Shown piece after piece: positions 9,978 to 22,500 of a DNA stretch of 25,824 nt; the stretch's first letter is position 1, and each line of letters opens with the position of its first letter. Made by a program: the position numbers and the translations under genes. The notes below the pieces were generated by a model. That model was not told where the DNA came from, ran no database searches, and saw only the letters and a list, made by a program, of their open reading frames with translations. The stretch is from Blattamonas nauphoetae. Taxonomy: Eukaryota; Preaxostyla; Oxymonadida. The stretch spans positions 1-25,824 of the forward strand of contig JARBJD010000653.1 in assembly GCA_033064195.1 (NCBI GenBank), given 5' to 3'.

Positions 9978-10520
9978 CGATTCTAATCGATGTGTCTCAA
10001 AATATTAAAATATGGGTGAACAAAGTCAATCGCCTAGAGCCTTCTGTGTTGAAACCATGTGAAACTGTTTCATCCTGTCACAGATTGCTCAATACTTTCA
10101 ACGATCAGTCCTTAAATTCCACTCTTTTCTCAAAAAATCGTCATCCCAAATTCAGAACCGAGCTGATTCTTCCTAATTGTGACTTTAAACAAGTTTTCTA
10201 TAATTCACTCACCTTCTGTCTCATCGTGAGGACTTTTCTCTTAAATTGAAGGGCCTCCACCCAGGCTGTGAAGCAATGTCACGGTTTCCATTTTCCTCTT
10301 ATCGACAGCACATTTCACACAATAATGTTATTGAAACAGTTCTCATTAATTTCTTCGAGTAAAATCTTCATAATTAGCGAATCTCTTCAAAGAGACACGT
10401 TGGTGAGAATCACCCATTTAGTGCCACCCCAATATGATGGATACAAAAAAAAGTTTACAGTCCATCTCACTCGATTTCATTTTTAAAAAATTCTCCATCT
10501 TTTCTAAAAAAGAAACTGCT
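9978..10520 (-). mobile_element. Merlin-type relic, 3' portion only (copy Y)
   Basis: Bases 9978-10055 match 7300-7380 (both begin GGCGATTCT and contain GTCTCAAAA...ATGGGTGAA). Bases 10098-10197 match 6279-6378. Bases about 10405-10520 match 7566-7672; on the minus strand both read the SVSFLEK or AVSFLEK type sequence and GDSH. The order agrees with copy X read 3' to 5'. The catalytic block present in copy X does not follow on the right, so this copy is truncated. Confidence 0.5.
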
Positions 10521-10677
10521 GTGATATTGACCAAATTTTCGCCCATTTAGAGATAGTGTGAGATCTGACCCTTTGATGAGTGTTTGGTGGATTGATGAAA
10601 AGAGGGAAGAGGAGCACTTTCAAGATGAGATTAGAAGGAAGAATAACAAATGAGAGTGGCTCCTTCTTCAAGTCTGT

Positions 10678-11946
10678 TTATATTTCGCTGTTCGTCCAAT
10701 CGTAGCCCTTTCGTGACTTGGAATCAATAACTCGAGGTGACGCACTTCTGCTCTTGCACCCCATAAAAGTGAGTTGAGTAATATTAAGCCCCGAGAGATC
10801 ATCAAAAACGATATCGGATCCGCTTCTGCCAACATTAGCGAATTGACAGGACGAAAACCTAAAGTATCGCTTGTTGATTGTTGGAAACCAACCAACGCCA
10901 ACAGCTCCTCCGAAGCTTGCGCGATTGAAGTGGAAGTATGAAGACGACAAGTTGAGCGATTGGCACTTATCCGAGACGTAGAGAGCTCCTCCCGAATGCG
11001 AGGCAGTGTTGTTCGAAAAAGTCACTCTTTCCAAAGTTAGCGAGGCTGCGTGATTGATGAAGAGGGCTGATCCATTCGGGGATGTTGAGGGGGTGGTACA
11101 ACGGGTGAATGTACTCTGAGTGATCTTGATTTCGCATGTTTCAGAAGGATCGTAGAAGAGACCAGGGACAGCATTAGTGCATTTTTCAACATTGATCTCC
11201 GTGAGGGTGACTTCAACACACTGTAGGTAGAAAAATATGCCACCGTTCAAAGGCCCATCGCACTCCTTGAAAGTTGTATGTGACATAGATGCTCGATGTG
11301 GAGCTGCGATCTTGACATCCGCAGAATAAACGGATCTGGTAAGATTTGAGGCAAACTTGATTCTTTCGTATGTATTAAGGAAATCCTCCACTCGAAAAAC
11401 CGGACCGCTTGCGATGAATGGGACAGCCGCTGTCATCGTGATGTCAGAGATTGTGGAGTTTTGAACAGACATCACATTATGTCGATCATCTGTACGATTT
11501 TCCGAGAAAAGAAAGAGTGACGAGGAGAAGCGGCTTCCAGGTGTGAATGTGCAGTCGATCAGTTGTCCGAGACAGTCACTCAATTCCACTAGCGGGAAGT
11601 TGAGCTGGGTATACACATGATGAACCCTCCACAGACTCACTGTCTGAGCGACGGATAAGATCAGACAGCTGGATTGTGGCGCGATGATTGAAAGCTGGAC
11701 CAGTCCAAGATTTCCACGAACCAGGAAGAATAAGGGACTCGTCTCGCTGGATGACTTTAAGGTGACAGTGCTATTGCGTTCTCCAGAAACCATGAACGGG
11801 ATACTTTCAGAATGAGGAGTATCAATATTCTGACCATTGTACATGCCACCGGGAAGTTTCAGGACAGAAGAGTTACATGCCCGCACAAGGGGTTCAAGGG
11901 CTATTTCTGCAGTTTGAATAAAGCAGAAGAATACCAGAGAAAGCAT
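10678..11946 (-). CDS. secreted parallel beta-helix (pectin-lyase-like) protein
   Basis: This is a single intact frame of 422 codons, from ATG at 11946 to TAA at 10678. The first 15 or so residues (MLSLVFFCFIQTAEIA) are hydrophobic and fit a signal peptide, which supports this start. The remainder has the irregular repeats of a right-handed parallel beta-helix: short beta strands, FxxC turns (TFKECDG, TFTRCTT, TFMGCKS) and GGA corners (SNNTASHSGGALYVSD, NRASFGGAVGV), with many N-x-S/T sites. No transmembrane helix or kinase tail is present. The C-terminus (FMGCKSRSASPRVIDSKSRK, then DWTNSEI) resembles the giant gene near its ORF residues 185-205 (VFGCTSTSESPKFGYYWTEI), so it ends where the first helix domain of the larger protein ends. 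It may be a secreted short paralogue or a 3'-truncated copy. The ligand is unknown. Confidence 0.8.
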   Translation of the reverse strand: MLSLVFFCFIQTAEIALEPLVRACNSSVLKLPGGMYNGQNIDTPHSESIPFMVSGERNSTVTLKSSSETSPLFFLVRGNLGLVQLSIIAPQSSCLILSVAQTVSLWRVHHVYTQLNFPLVELSDCLGQLIDCTFTPGSRFSSSLFLFSENRTDDRHNVMSVQNSTISDITMTAAVPFIASGPVFRVEDFLNTYERIKFASNLTRSVYSADVKIAAPHRASMSHTTFKECDGPLNGGIFFYLQCVEVTLTEINVEKCTNAVPGLFYDPSETCEIKITQSTFTRCTTPSTSPNGSALFINHAASLTLERVTFSNNTASHSGGALYVSDKCQSLNLSSSYFHFNRASFGGAVGVGWFPTINKRYFRFSSCQFANVGRSGSDIVFDDLSGLNITQLTFMGCKSRSASPRVIDSKSRKGYDWTNSEI

Positions 11947-12360
11947 GGATCAATGAAAACTTGGTGATTAAGGGTCCCTCCCATAATCATTTGATCTTAT
12001 ATCGACATTCACACAGAGAAGATTCCAGTATTCTCTCGACGTTTGAGATCGAAAAAATGATGCAAACAAGAGATTTCATGAAAGGAAGAACATGATGCTC
12101 AATACTGAGGATGAATCCGTGACAGATGACCAGAACACCTCTGAATTTCATTATAATTGGTTTTTCCGAAGTTGGACGAGATCATGACTAGAATGAGTGG
12201 TTCAATCGGGATATTCCTTGATCTAAGAAGAAAGCGGAGTCGAAAGGAAGAATAATGTTGGAAGGGCGACACAGACCCACTTTCGAGATTTCAAACGACA
12301 CGAGAAGACCTAAATCTTCTATGCAACCTCCAAAAAGGTTGGTACGAAAGATTTTTCGTT
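11947..12360. other. no recognisable gene
   Basis: This is the 5' flank of the beta-helix gene at 10678-11946. I saw no domain, repeat or confident promoter motif in it. Confidence 0.5.
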
Positions 12361-12723
12361 CTAAGGCTGGAGGAACAATCGAATAGTCTCGACGAGGAAA
12401 TTGTTTGCTGTATCGACCAGTTTAGGATTCGGTGAAGAAAGAAGGGTCGTGACTGCTTCGCTAAATCCGTGTAGTGGTTCCTCTGCCATTGGAACCAATT
12501 CATTCATCAGATCTTCAGCGTTGAATGAGTCGTGCTCATCTTGTGACGGAAAGACAAAATTGAGGAATAAGACGGCCTTTTCCTCCAGTTCATCATCAAA
12601 AGGGTATCTTCCTTCAACGAGTTTGACGAGTGAGAGAAAAATAGGTGAAGTGGCCGAGATTGAAGGTGGTCTCTGTCCATCCCATTTGAGGAAGATGGAT
12701 GAGTCTATGCAAAGCAGAGAGAA
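12361..12723 (-). pseudogene. fragment of a repetitive hypothetical protein family
   Basis: The minus strand is open for 121 codons between TGA (12724-12726) and TAG (12361-12363) but has no start codon at the expected place. It reads IDSSIFLKWDG, then SPIFLSLVKLVEGRYPFDDE, LEEKAVLFLNFV, a DEHDSFNAEDLMNELVPMAE stretch, and LSSPNPKLVDTANNFLVETI. From memory this pattern (xxFLxWxE near the N-terminus, a LVxxVKxxxxxDxxLExKAVxFL helix pair, then a serine-rich helix) is the N-terminal third of a very abundant hypothetical family in Blattamonas-like genomes. That identification was not checked. The rest of the usual length is absent, so I treat it as a decayed partial copy. Function unknown. Confidence 0.5.
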
Positions 12724-13584
12724 TCAGTCAATATTGACAGAGAAAGACCTTGATTCGAAAAATTAAGTTGAGGCGGTTCAAGCTCCATCTCCATCATGTT
12801 TTGATCTAACCCATTCACTTTGAATCAGTGTACAGAATCTTTCGCAAACGAGGGTATACGCATAGTGAGTGATGAAGTGGGAAATTGAGGGTGATATAGG
12901 AAATGGCGAGATGATGAAATGATGGCGAGATGATGAAATGATGGTGAGGTGACGAAATGACTCCAAAGTCTACCAACTAATCCCAGCTTGTGGTGAGTCG
13001 TTTGTGCGTCGAAGAGTTCAAAACCAGAAAACGGAGAAAAACAATCAAGAGCGCTCGCGCAAATCAACAATAAAGCAAGTAAGGTGTGATTAATCTCTGA
13101 ATCTCTCAATCAGAGGAAGAAAGAGTGTGAAATGGTTGTTCATGACGTGAAAACAAGACGGAGCACACTTCGCACATGGCAGCCATGTGGAGAGTGACGT
13201 GTCCAACGGTGGCTCCCAAATGCGGCGTGGTCCTTCAGAGCAATCAGGATCCAGAACTGTTGCGAGTGAAATGATGGCGCGACCATTCCGAGAACCAGGA
13301 ATGAAGAACACACATTGTGAGGTGGATAAGGAAGAGCTGACGTCGTCTGGCTTTCCTCGGCCAAGAGAAGAGATGCAGCGCGAATCCATCTCAGCCAGAT
13401 CCCATCCGCTCTGTCCAGAAAGTGTGGTTTTGACATAGTTGTTGTTCAGGTGACATGGTCGCGTCTGTACAGTTCACTGGAACTGGAGTGACGTTGGTGA
13501 CGTGATGCATTTGGTTGGTGTGGAGGTGTGATTTGGTGATTGTGGAGGTGAGGGAGATCGTGGGTGTGATTGCGAGTGACGTGA
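12724..13584. other. spacer with a short tandem repeat and unassigned frames
   Basis: This lies between the family fragment and the 3' end of the giant gene. Three overlapping frames of 80-100 codons at 13090-13438, on both strands, show no recognisable domain. Bases 13440-13570 are rich in GTGACGT- and GTGGAGGTG-like G/T motifs. I cannot support a gene here. Confidence 0.45.
12901..12960. repeat. 19-bp tandem repeat, about three copies
   Basis: The unit AAATGATGGCGAGATGATG occurs at 12917-12935. A shortened copy precedes it at 12901-12916, and a diverged copy follows at 12936-12954. Confidence 0.85.
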
Positions 13585-16500
13585 TCAGTTCAGAACCAGA
13601 AGATGGTTGGGAATCGAGGCATCGTTCTTCTTCTGAGCGTTCTCACATCCAATCAACGACAGCGACAAAAGGATACTGTCAAAGTCTGGCCTGTCAGACG
13701 CGTTGATTGTCAGACACTGACGAACCAATTCTTGCAGCTCTTCGCACACTCCCTCCATCTTCGGAAGCGCTCCTGTTCCAAGCGCGCGATGAGCGTTCAG
13801 CGCATCAATCTCCCCAAACGGAACTTGACCTGTGTCGATCTCGGCTAGCAGAAGACCCAAACTAAAAACTGACGCCGCCACAACATCAATCTCGCTCTTG
13901 TCTTTCCGATCCGTTTCTGGCGCTTGCCATCGCTGTTCTTCTTGCTGCTGCTTCAGCTCGTTCTCCCCTGTCACTGTCCCACCTTCCTTTCCCACCATCG
14001 ATTGTCCATGCTTCAGGTCCAAGCGAATCTCTCCTTGTCCGTTCAGAAGAACAACATGTGGTGACAGATGAGTGAACAGCGCTGAGGTCGGCTCTGCCAT
14101 CAACAGGCTTTTCATCTTCTTCACCAGCTTAACCATCATCGCTCCCTTCTCCATTCCTGGCTGTCTGCACTTCCCATGCAGATGCTCGTACAGACTCACA
14201 TACTTCGACACTGTCCTCGTCTCCTCTCCTCCTCCTTTGCCAATGACCACGTCAAGATTCTCCGAAAATGGATCTGCATCCTCGGGGATCAATCCTTGTT
14301 TGACCTTTGTTGAATGGTTCTCTGGTGTGAGTTTCTCGTTGTTTCCATCTTCGAAAACGAACGCTGTTGTGCCGAGTGTGTTTTCTGGGAAATAGTCTTC
14401 CTTGATGAGTTCGATTTCATTGATTTCTTTGTTCGCAAGCAGAGATTGGGCTTGTTTCTTTTTCTCGTTCCGACGACGACACCAGACCACCAGGATGATC
14501 AAAAGCAGAAGAACCAGAAGGCCAACCACTCCACAGATCACAGGAACCAGCCATTTCATCACTTTCGCTGTGTACGACTTGTGTTCGTCTCTTAAACTGT
14601 TCTGAAACTTGAAGTCTCCTGTCCGAACCCCATTTCCATAAACAAGACACCCACGAAGCTCTGAGTCCATGTTTAGTGTCTTGTTCAGCTCAGCTCGAGA
14701 CAATTTCAGCGTGATTTCAGATTCGGTGAACGAGATCGTGTTCGACGGCGTCAGAGCCAGAACGAACGGAGACTTGTTCTCTTTCGCTTCCGACTTCTCA
14801 AACACTTCCAAGAACAGAGAGCAAGGAATCAGCAGAGATCCAACCAGTGTCGCTGAAATCGACTTGTCTTTGTTCAGAATCGATGACGACTTCTTTTCGT
14901 CAAATGTCAGATTGAAGAGAGGAGAAGCCACAGGGATTGATGTCTTCGTCACTTCGCAATCTTCCGTCCAAATCCAAAGCGACGGCGTTTCAAACCCATC
15001 TCCTCCACTCACACTCCCAATCTCCACGGATCCATTCACACATCGCACATTTCGGCGAGTCGAAGGGAATGATGTCTGATTCCCGTCGTTGCTGTGGAAG
15101 GTATTCGAATCCAACGTCAATGAACTGTCTGTGATCGACAGCGCTCCATTTCCAAAACCAGAGAACCGGCTCCATTCAATCCTTGTTGGTGTCGACGAGA
15201 TCGTCACAAATCCAGACGACCACGAGCAGAGATCGTCTTCATTCGACGACCACGAGGGAAGAGAACTGTCGAACATGCAGCCTGTCATTTCAAGAGACAT
15301 TCCATCTGAGATCGAGATCAGTTCGGACACTCCCGAGTTCTTCGACGTCACTTTGTCAAATGTCGCTTCTTTGAATCCTTTCAGCACGAACGGTGTCGTC
15401 GAGAAGGAGAGCGAAGTCAATTTGATGTCCGAAAGTGTCGCCATTCCTCCTTCACATTCCACAATCCGCGGCAGCTTCGACGTCGTCTCCGAGAATCGGA
15501 TCAGTTGGAGTGAGAGTTGCGACGACGTCGACTTGAAGAGCGAGAGTTCGGACGAGCCAATCACTTTCAGTTCCACGTTGCTCACATTCAGGTGTCCACT
15601 CGTCACACAGAACGCAGGTTCTCTTCGGTCTTCGTTCTCAATCTCAAAATGAAGACTCTCAAAGTGCATAGTGTCCCCTCCAGCTTCACTGAAACTCCCT
15701 CCACCACTCATCCGAACAATCGACATCAGCGGACTCCCTTTGAACAGCGTCCCATTCGAAACATCAACCAACGATGTGATCCTTCCAAACTCTTTCACGT
15801 TGATTTGCGTCGTTTCCATTTCCGCTGCTCGAACCAATGTCTGTGCGATCGACTTGCACCACGCTGAGAAGTACCCACATCGAGGATGAACAATCCCTTC
15901 TTCTGAGAACCCAATCGCCCCACTTCCTTTCTTCAAATAGAAAACCAGCGACGACGAAAACGATTCCGACTTGTCCACACTCCACAGCCAGTCCTCGTCC
16001 ACTCCAACTCCATACGACCCATCAAACCGAGAATCCGAGTAATCCAGCCACGACGACAAGGCGTTTCCTTCCACCCAGATGAACCGAGGAGACACGTTCG
16101 TTTCACTGCTCACTGAGTATTTCACGTTCTGAAGTCTGAACGATGGTATCGGCGACAATTTCGGGATTGAAGTCAACGAAACGAAAATTCCATCGCCAGA
16201 CCCATCCAACGCCGACACTGACTTCATCCAGATGTCATCCACCACAAGTTCCATACTCGTCGTCAGAACACTTTCCAACACTCCCCCATTTCCGACTTTT
16301 CGGCTGATCGACGTGAAGTTCGTCTTCAACAGTGTCAGAGTTCCAGAAGAATGACCGATCAGAGCTGAAGAGGCGAGTGTGAATGACGTGAACGAACATT
16401 CCGAGATCATTCCTGATCCTCCATTCACTTCGAACAACGATCGACTTTGCGGTTTGGAGTTGCTCACAAAGTCGAGTTTCGACACCATCAGTTCTGATTC

Positions 16501-19500
16501 TGAAATCACAAATCCACCATCCAATCCAACTGAAACTCGAGCTGAATCACCAATTGGTGAGAGAGTGAGGTTGTGAGTGCCGATTGAGACAGGCGAGGCG
16601 AGTGAGGTTTCAGAGTGGATGACGAGTGAGTGGGTTCCATCTCCCGAGAGATGCGAGTGTCCTGTTTCGATACCAACACATCTCCGATTTGTGTCACCAC
16701 AACCAGACACGTCTTTTCCACATGCTCCAACTGAAATTGAATCGCTTTTGTATTCTGCGAGGAAGGCGAGCAGACTCACTGAATGATAATCAGATTCCAG
16801 CTTCTCCGAAAGGTCTGCCCCCCACAAAAGAGAATCGTGTGTTGGTGTGGAGAGAGAGGTGATCGTTGTCTGCCAGTTCGTGTCGGCAATGAGAGAGGAG
16901 AGCGAGTAACCTTCCACAAACACCCAACTTCCCTTTTCCGACGATCCACACGAACAGGAATCTGTGAAAGTCGTGTTGATCACGAGATGATTCGAGACAA
17001 CTGCAGAACCACACAACACGAAGATCACTCCTCCCTTTCCGCCTGATGAACACGATGTGAACGAGCCTCCTTCAATCAAGAGACTGTCTGTGGCTGAGGT
17101 CAGTGTCGAGCAGATCACACTTCCATCTCCCGACACTTTAGAAACATTCTCAATTTTGCATCTCGTCAGTTCGACCTGCCCACCGTTTTGTTCGATCACA
17201 CTCGACGATTCCAGCTCAAAGAGATGAGCGAAGAGCATGTTTGTGTCTGTCAAAACGAGATATCCAGATGAGACAGAGAAGAGAGGTGCTGATGAGCGTG
17301 TTGTGACGGCAGTGTTCTGAATGTTGAGAGATTTGAGAGAGAGCGAGCCTTTTGTGACAAGGAAGATCGGGTTAGTGACGGCTGCAGGAAGTGAAACGAC
17401 GAGAGAAGTCAAAGCCAGTGATGTTGAAGCTTGAACATTGAACTGAGCAACGCCTGTCAGAGTGAGTTTGGCGGGCGAATCTGATGACAAGGAAGAGATC
17501 TCAGAGCCTGTCGATTTGGCGTTGATCACTTCAGAGAGTTCGATATCGGAGTGAAGAATGATGTTCTGGTTCAGCGCTGTCAGCTTGGCGTGCGCGATGA
17601 GGAGTGATGAGCAAGGAAGCTGTTGAACTCCACAGTTCGGATGATCCCAGAAATTGTTGTTGATGTGAACTGCACCTGTCGAGTGTCCAAATATCAAATA
17701 TGCAATCGGATAACTCAGCGATGAGTTTTCGGCGTTTTCAAACCAATTCTCCACAATCGTGCTGCGCGTCAACTTCGACGCGTCGGATCCAACAAATGTC
17801 TTCCAATCGTCACAAGATGCTGACTCCAGTGATGTCCCTTCAATGAAGATCTCGTGTGTGCCAGACGACGTGGGTTGCGTGACAGAAACATCACTCAAGT
17901 GCAGGTTGTTCGATGTGAACGCATCAGAACGAGTGATGAACAGACTCCGACCCTTCCCAGATGAGCCACACTTGCTTCCTTTCAGATTCACTCCATCCAG
18001 GGAAAGACATCCAGATGAAGAAAAGTGAAGAACTGCTCCTGATCCAGAATTCTCCATCGACTCAAAGTCAACTGTGCAAACACTCAACGATCCACTTCCA
18101 GAAACGGAAATCAAACTGTTCGATGACGAGAGCGTGATTGGTGGGATCGTCGTCGAGTTCAGACTCGCTGATCCACCCGAGATCGAGAAAAGTGGTGCTG
18201 TGCGCGGTGAGTCAGAATGAGTAATGGCGCACGATTCTTCAACAGTCAGCGACCCAGATTCGGTCGAGATGAGCGGAGCAGTCGAGGACACAAGATTCAT
18301 CGTTGTCCCACCAATCGTCATACTCCCTCCACACACTCTTCCAACTGAGATCCCAATCTCAGTCAATCCATCTCCAATCACACACAAAGACAGAATCATC
18401 CATCCTTTTTCAATCGACATCACTGCGCTTGTTCGACCTTCCTTCACCGTCCCGAACTTCATCGAGATTCCAGACAGTGTCAGTTTCGATGGTGTGCTTT
18501 TCGAAATCGTCAGTTGTCCATCTCCCTCAATCCAAAGAGAGCCACCATTCGACTGAGTCAGAGTCCATTCCGTCGTCGTCGACACCAACTCACGAGACAA
18601 CTCTGATTTCGTGTCCAGATTCATCGACTTCTGATCGCCTTTCAGTTTGCTCTGAGATTCCACGATCGACGAGCAAGGCAGGTGTTCGGTTCCACAATTC
18701 GGATGATCTTGCCCAGCTGTGTTGATGTGAACTGATCCACTTGTGTATGGATGCCACAAATACAGAAGACTCCACTCTTCCAATCCTTCCTTTCCGACGA
18801 AGCGATTCTTGTCAATCTCCGAAAAGAGAGTGTTGGTTGGAAGAGGAATCGTTGAGTTGAATTCATAAAGTGGTGAAGTTGTGGCTGTCTGGCTGAGATC
18901 AGCAGAGTTCACAAAAATGTGTGAGCCTGTCCCATTCGACCAGATTCCACTGAAGATGTTCACTGAGTTTGTCCAGAATGTGGCGCTCGTGTGGAGGAGG
19001 ATCGCTGATCCCTTGCTTGCATGTGTGAATTCCACGTTTTTGATCGTCGATGTCGTCAACTGCAATGTTCCTTCACCCAACACTTCCATCAGCACTGTCA
19101 CAGAAGGAGGGAGCAGTGTCTTTGTGTCTGTCCCGATCTCACACGACGAGAGATGCAGCGTGCCCTTCGATGCCACGAAGAGCGGAGAAGACGACCAAGT
19201 CGAGTCGATTTCCATTTGAAGCGACGACAGCAACAGAACGGCAGAAGATGCACTGATTTTGAATTGGGACTCTTCCTTCAGGGTGAGAGACGATGGACTG
19301 GTCGGCGATTCAATTGCGAACGACGACGATGCTTCAAACAATCTTGACATTTCGCATCGGCAAGAGAGACTGATTGTGGAGATCGAAAACTTCGACGACG
19401 ACGCAATACCAGAATCGAAACTGGAGCAGCCGACTCTCGATGACCCGCAGTTCGGATGTGGGCTGGAGTGAGCAGAATCACTCACAAAAACTGTTCCTGA

Positions 19501-22500
19501 AGGCACAGTCCCCAGAAACAGAAGAAGGGGCAGCTCAAACAGTTCGTCGGTTGAAACAAGAGAACGATCCTGCCCATACAACCACCCCGCTTCTGTGTTC
19601 GCGTTGAAACTCCCACTCCAAAGAGCTTCTGTGATTGCAGTGTCCAGCCCTGATGTCTTCACTCGAACCAGCGTTCCTTTGATCTCTGACAAGCACGAGC
19701 ATCTCGTGAACGTCGTTCCCACAACTGAAATCGTTCCGTCGGTGTCTGCAACCACAAGTGGGTCTGATCTCGTTTCGAAGTCTGAGAAGGAGACTGAGGA
19801 GAGAGTGAATGCAGCCGACGGAACAACACCGCCAGACGGAGAGACCAGCTGGACGAGTGGATGAGCCAGTCGCGCTGTTCCGCTCGTCGTCGTGTTGAAT
19901 GTGCACAATTCAATCGAAATCGGCCTTCCATTCGATTTGATCAGTGGTTGCGAGTATTCTGCCTCCAACGAGCACACAATCCCGAGATCACTCAACTTCA
20001 GACTGTCCCCACTTGACTCCACACAGAACAGCCCACACTTCGCTATCGGGCGGAGGTCCAGACCAGACACGGACAGTTTGGCGTTCCCTTTGATTGTGAA
20101 GAGCGACGAGGCTGTCGTGCTCGGCACAATGTCGATGAGCGTCCGAAGAACTTCCGCTTGGGCAGGAGTTTTTGCTTTCGTTCCGACCACAGACACATCC
20201 TGATCGTCTGCGACAATTGCGGTCTCGTAGTAAGTCATGTTGTGAATGAATTGAATTGACTGCGGGAAATGCTCGCCTGTTGAATACTTCTTCGTCAAGT
20301 GCTTGATTCCAAATCCGAGTGTCGCACAGAATGTCGACGTCCATTTGCAGCTCTCCGTGTCTTCTCCACTCTTTCCTGTCATCAGCTCATTCACTGATCC
20401 ATTCACTGATACGATTGGCGTCGAGATAAGAAGACCAATCTCGACTGATTCGGATGGCAAGCGTCCTTCAATCGCCACATGATCGTCCAAGCTGAACGAT
20501 CCTCCTCCGAACGACTTCAGACTTGCTGTCGAGACTGACTCAAAGAGCGAGGATGCGATGAACAGGTCATTTCCTGATCCAGCAAGATTGCCTTCGAAGC
20601 GAGCGTGGTTTGTCGACGAGTCGTTGAAGCGGATGGGAGTCGCGTGAGACGACACTCCTGTCACAAACAGCGCTCCTCCCTTTCCTGTCGGATTGGATGG
20701 ATCAGCACTGTCTCCAATCGCCACACAATTCTTGAACGACGAAGCAAATGTCGACGTCTTCTCGTGTTTCACAAGAATCGAGTTTGTTCCAGCAAGCTCA
20801 ATCCACGCCACTCCGCCGTTTGGCGCTTTGCAGTTTGAGAATGACGAACTTCGGGAGGTGAACGTGCTCCGCGAAAGATGAAGAACTGCCCCGTCCACTG
20901 TCGACGTCACGTTTGCGATCGAAGACTCCCAGAAATGGACATTGGTCGACGAACATTCGATCATCGAGTGGCCAGTGATGAACAGACCCGATGGAATGTT
21001 GAACGTAATCAACTCGATTATGAGAGTCCCTCCATTGCACTGAACAAGAGGGAAGTTTTGGATTCTTTCCTTGATAGTAATTGTGAACTTCTGCAGGTGA
21101 AGCTGTTTCGCATCTGCAGCAACGATGAATGGAACAGCTGTGAATGTCTGTGAGATGGTTAGAGAAGTCTCTCTGGAGTAGAGTGACCCATTTTCTCCCA
21201 GAAAGACGAGAGTGTCAGAATAAACCGTTGGAGAGAGAGCGCATGACTTGAAAGCGATGTTCTTTCGAATAATCTGAACCGGCTCCAGGATCTGGGTTAC
21301 TCCCACTCTGAGTTCGACTGATGTTTGCGATTCCATCAGAGCGTCGATTTCGACTTGAAATCCTTTGAACCAGGAGACGGGGACTCCCACCTCAAATCGG
21401 GCAGCCAATGGATGATCGATCCCATTACCTGAGAAATACCTCGACGAACAGATGAGGTTGGTGTTGATCGAAGCGTTGGCGAGACAATGTGGCATCTCGC
21501 TCAGAGTACGACCGCTCGATATCAATGTGGAAATCTTGGATGGGTTGATATTGGAGTACGCGACATCGTTTCCAAAGTGTGTGAGAGTTGAGTTCGCTTT
21601 GTTGAATGAGAAGATCACAGAATCGAAGACGACAGAACTGGTTGTGGTTGATGCGGTCAGGTCAAGACATCCCGCTCGGCCGGAGGACGAACATTTGGCG
21701 AAATCTGTCCGATGGAAGGTGAGTGTGCCAGAGGATGAGAAATCAATGCAACTTCCTCCACTCCCTGCGAGACGAGAGACTTCAACAAACCACGTTTCTC
21801 GGAAGGTGACACTGGCGGAGTTGGTGATGCTCACTGCCGCATGCTCGTTGAGAGAAATCAGGTTGAACCAACAGTCGATCACACTCGATGTTCCTGCCGA
21901 GAAGACGAGGAGGGGAGCAGCGTGTTCTGTGATTGACTCCACTCGAACTTGACCCAAGAAACTCCGACTGGACTTGACTGTGAAGAGAGTCGCAGATGGG
22001 CTGGATGGTTTGAGAGCGAGCGAGACGAGCGATACATTTCCACTTCCTTCGCTTTCGATTCCTGTTGTTGTGATTGTTGTGAATGTCGACGAGTTCACGA
22101 GGAAGCCAAGTCCTCGAAACTCCACCGCTTTTGTGATGGCTGCCTCGCTCATCGCAAATTCCCCTCTTCCCACATGGATCAGCGATGTCCCTGTGCCTGT
22201 CTTGCTCATCGCTGTCGAGATGCTTCCACATGCACTTCCCTCCAAACACGTCCCTGACTTCCCTTCCTCAACAAACAGGATCGCTGAGTGAGTCGATGCT
22301 TGTGGTGTCGGAAGGAGTACATTCTCACTTGAGTGATTCCCATTCGTTATTTCAGTCCAATAATACCCAAATTTTGGTGATTCTGATGTTGATGTGCATC
22401 CAAAAACTGTATTTGAATTTATCCCGCTTGGGCCGCTGGCCCAAGCGTAGATATCGTTTCCTCGATAGTGGGTGAGGACAGTTGGATTGGCTTCATATGT

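Noticed and set aside
13090-13438. Three overlapping frames of 80-100 codons downstream of the giant gene
   Set aside because: No recognisable domain, and frames on opposite strands compete; recorded only as part of the spacer.
13603-22257. Many plus-strand open frames of 60-187 codons opposite the giant gene
   Set aside because: They overlap the long minus-strand frame, lack domains, and are serine/arginine-rich reverse readings of its beta-helix codons; treated as shadows.
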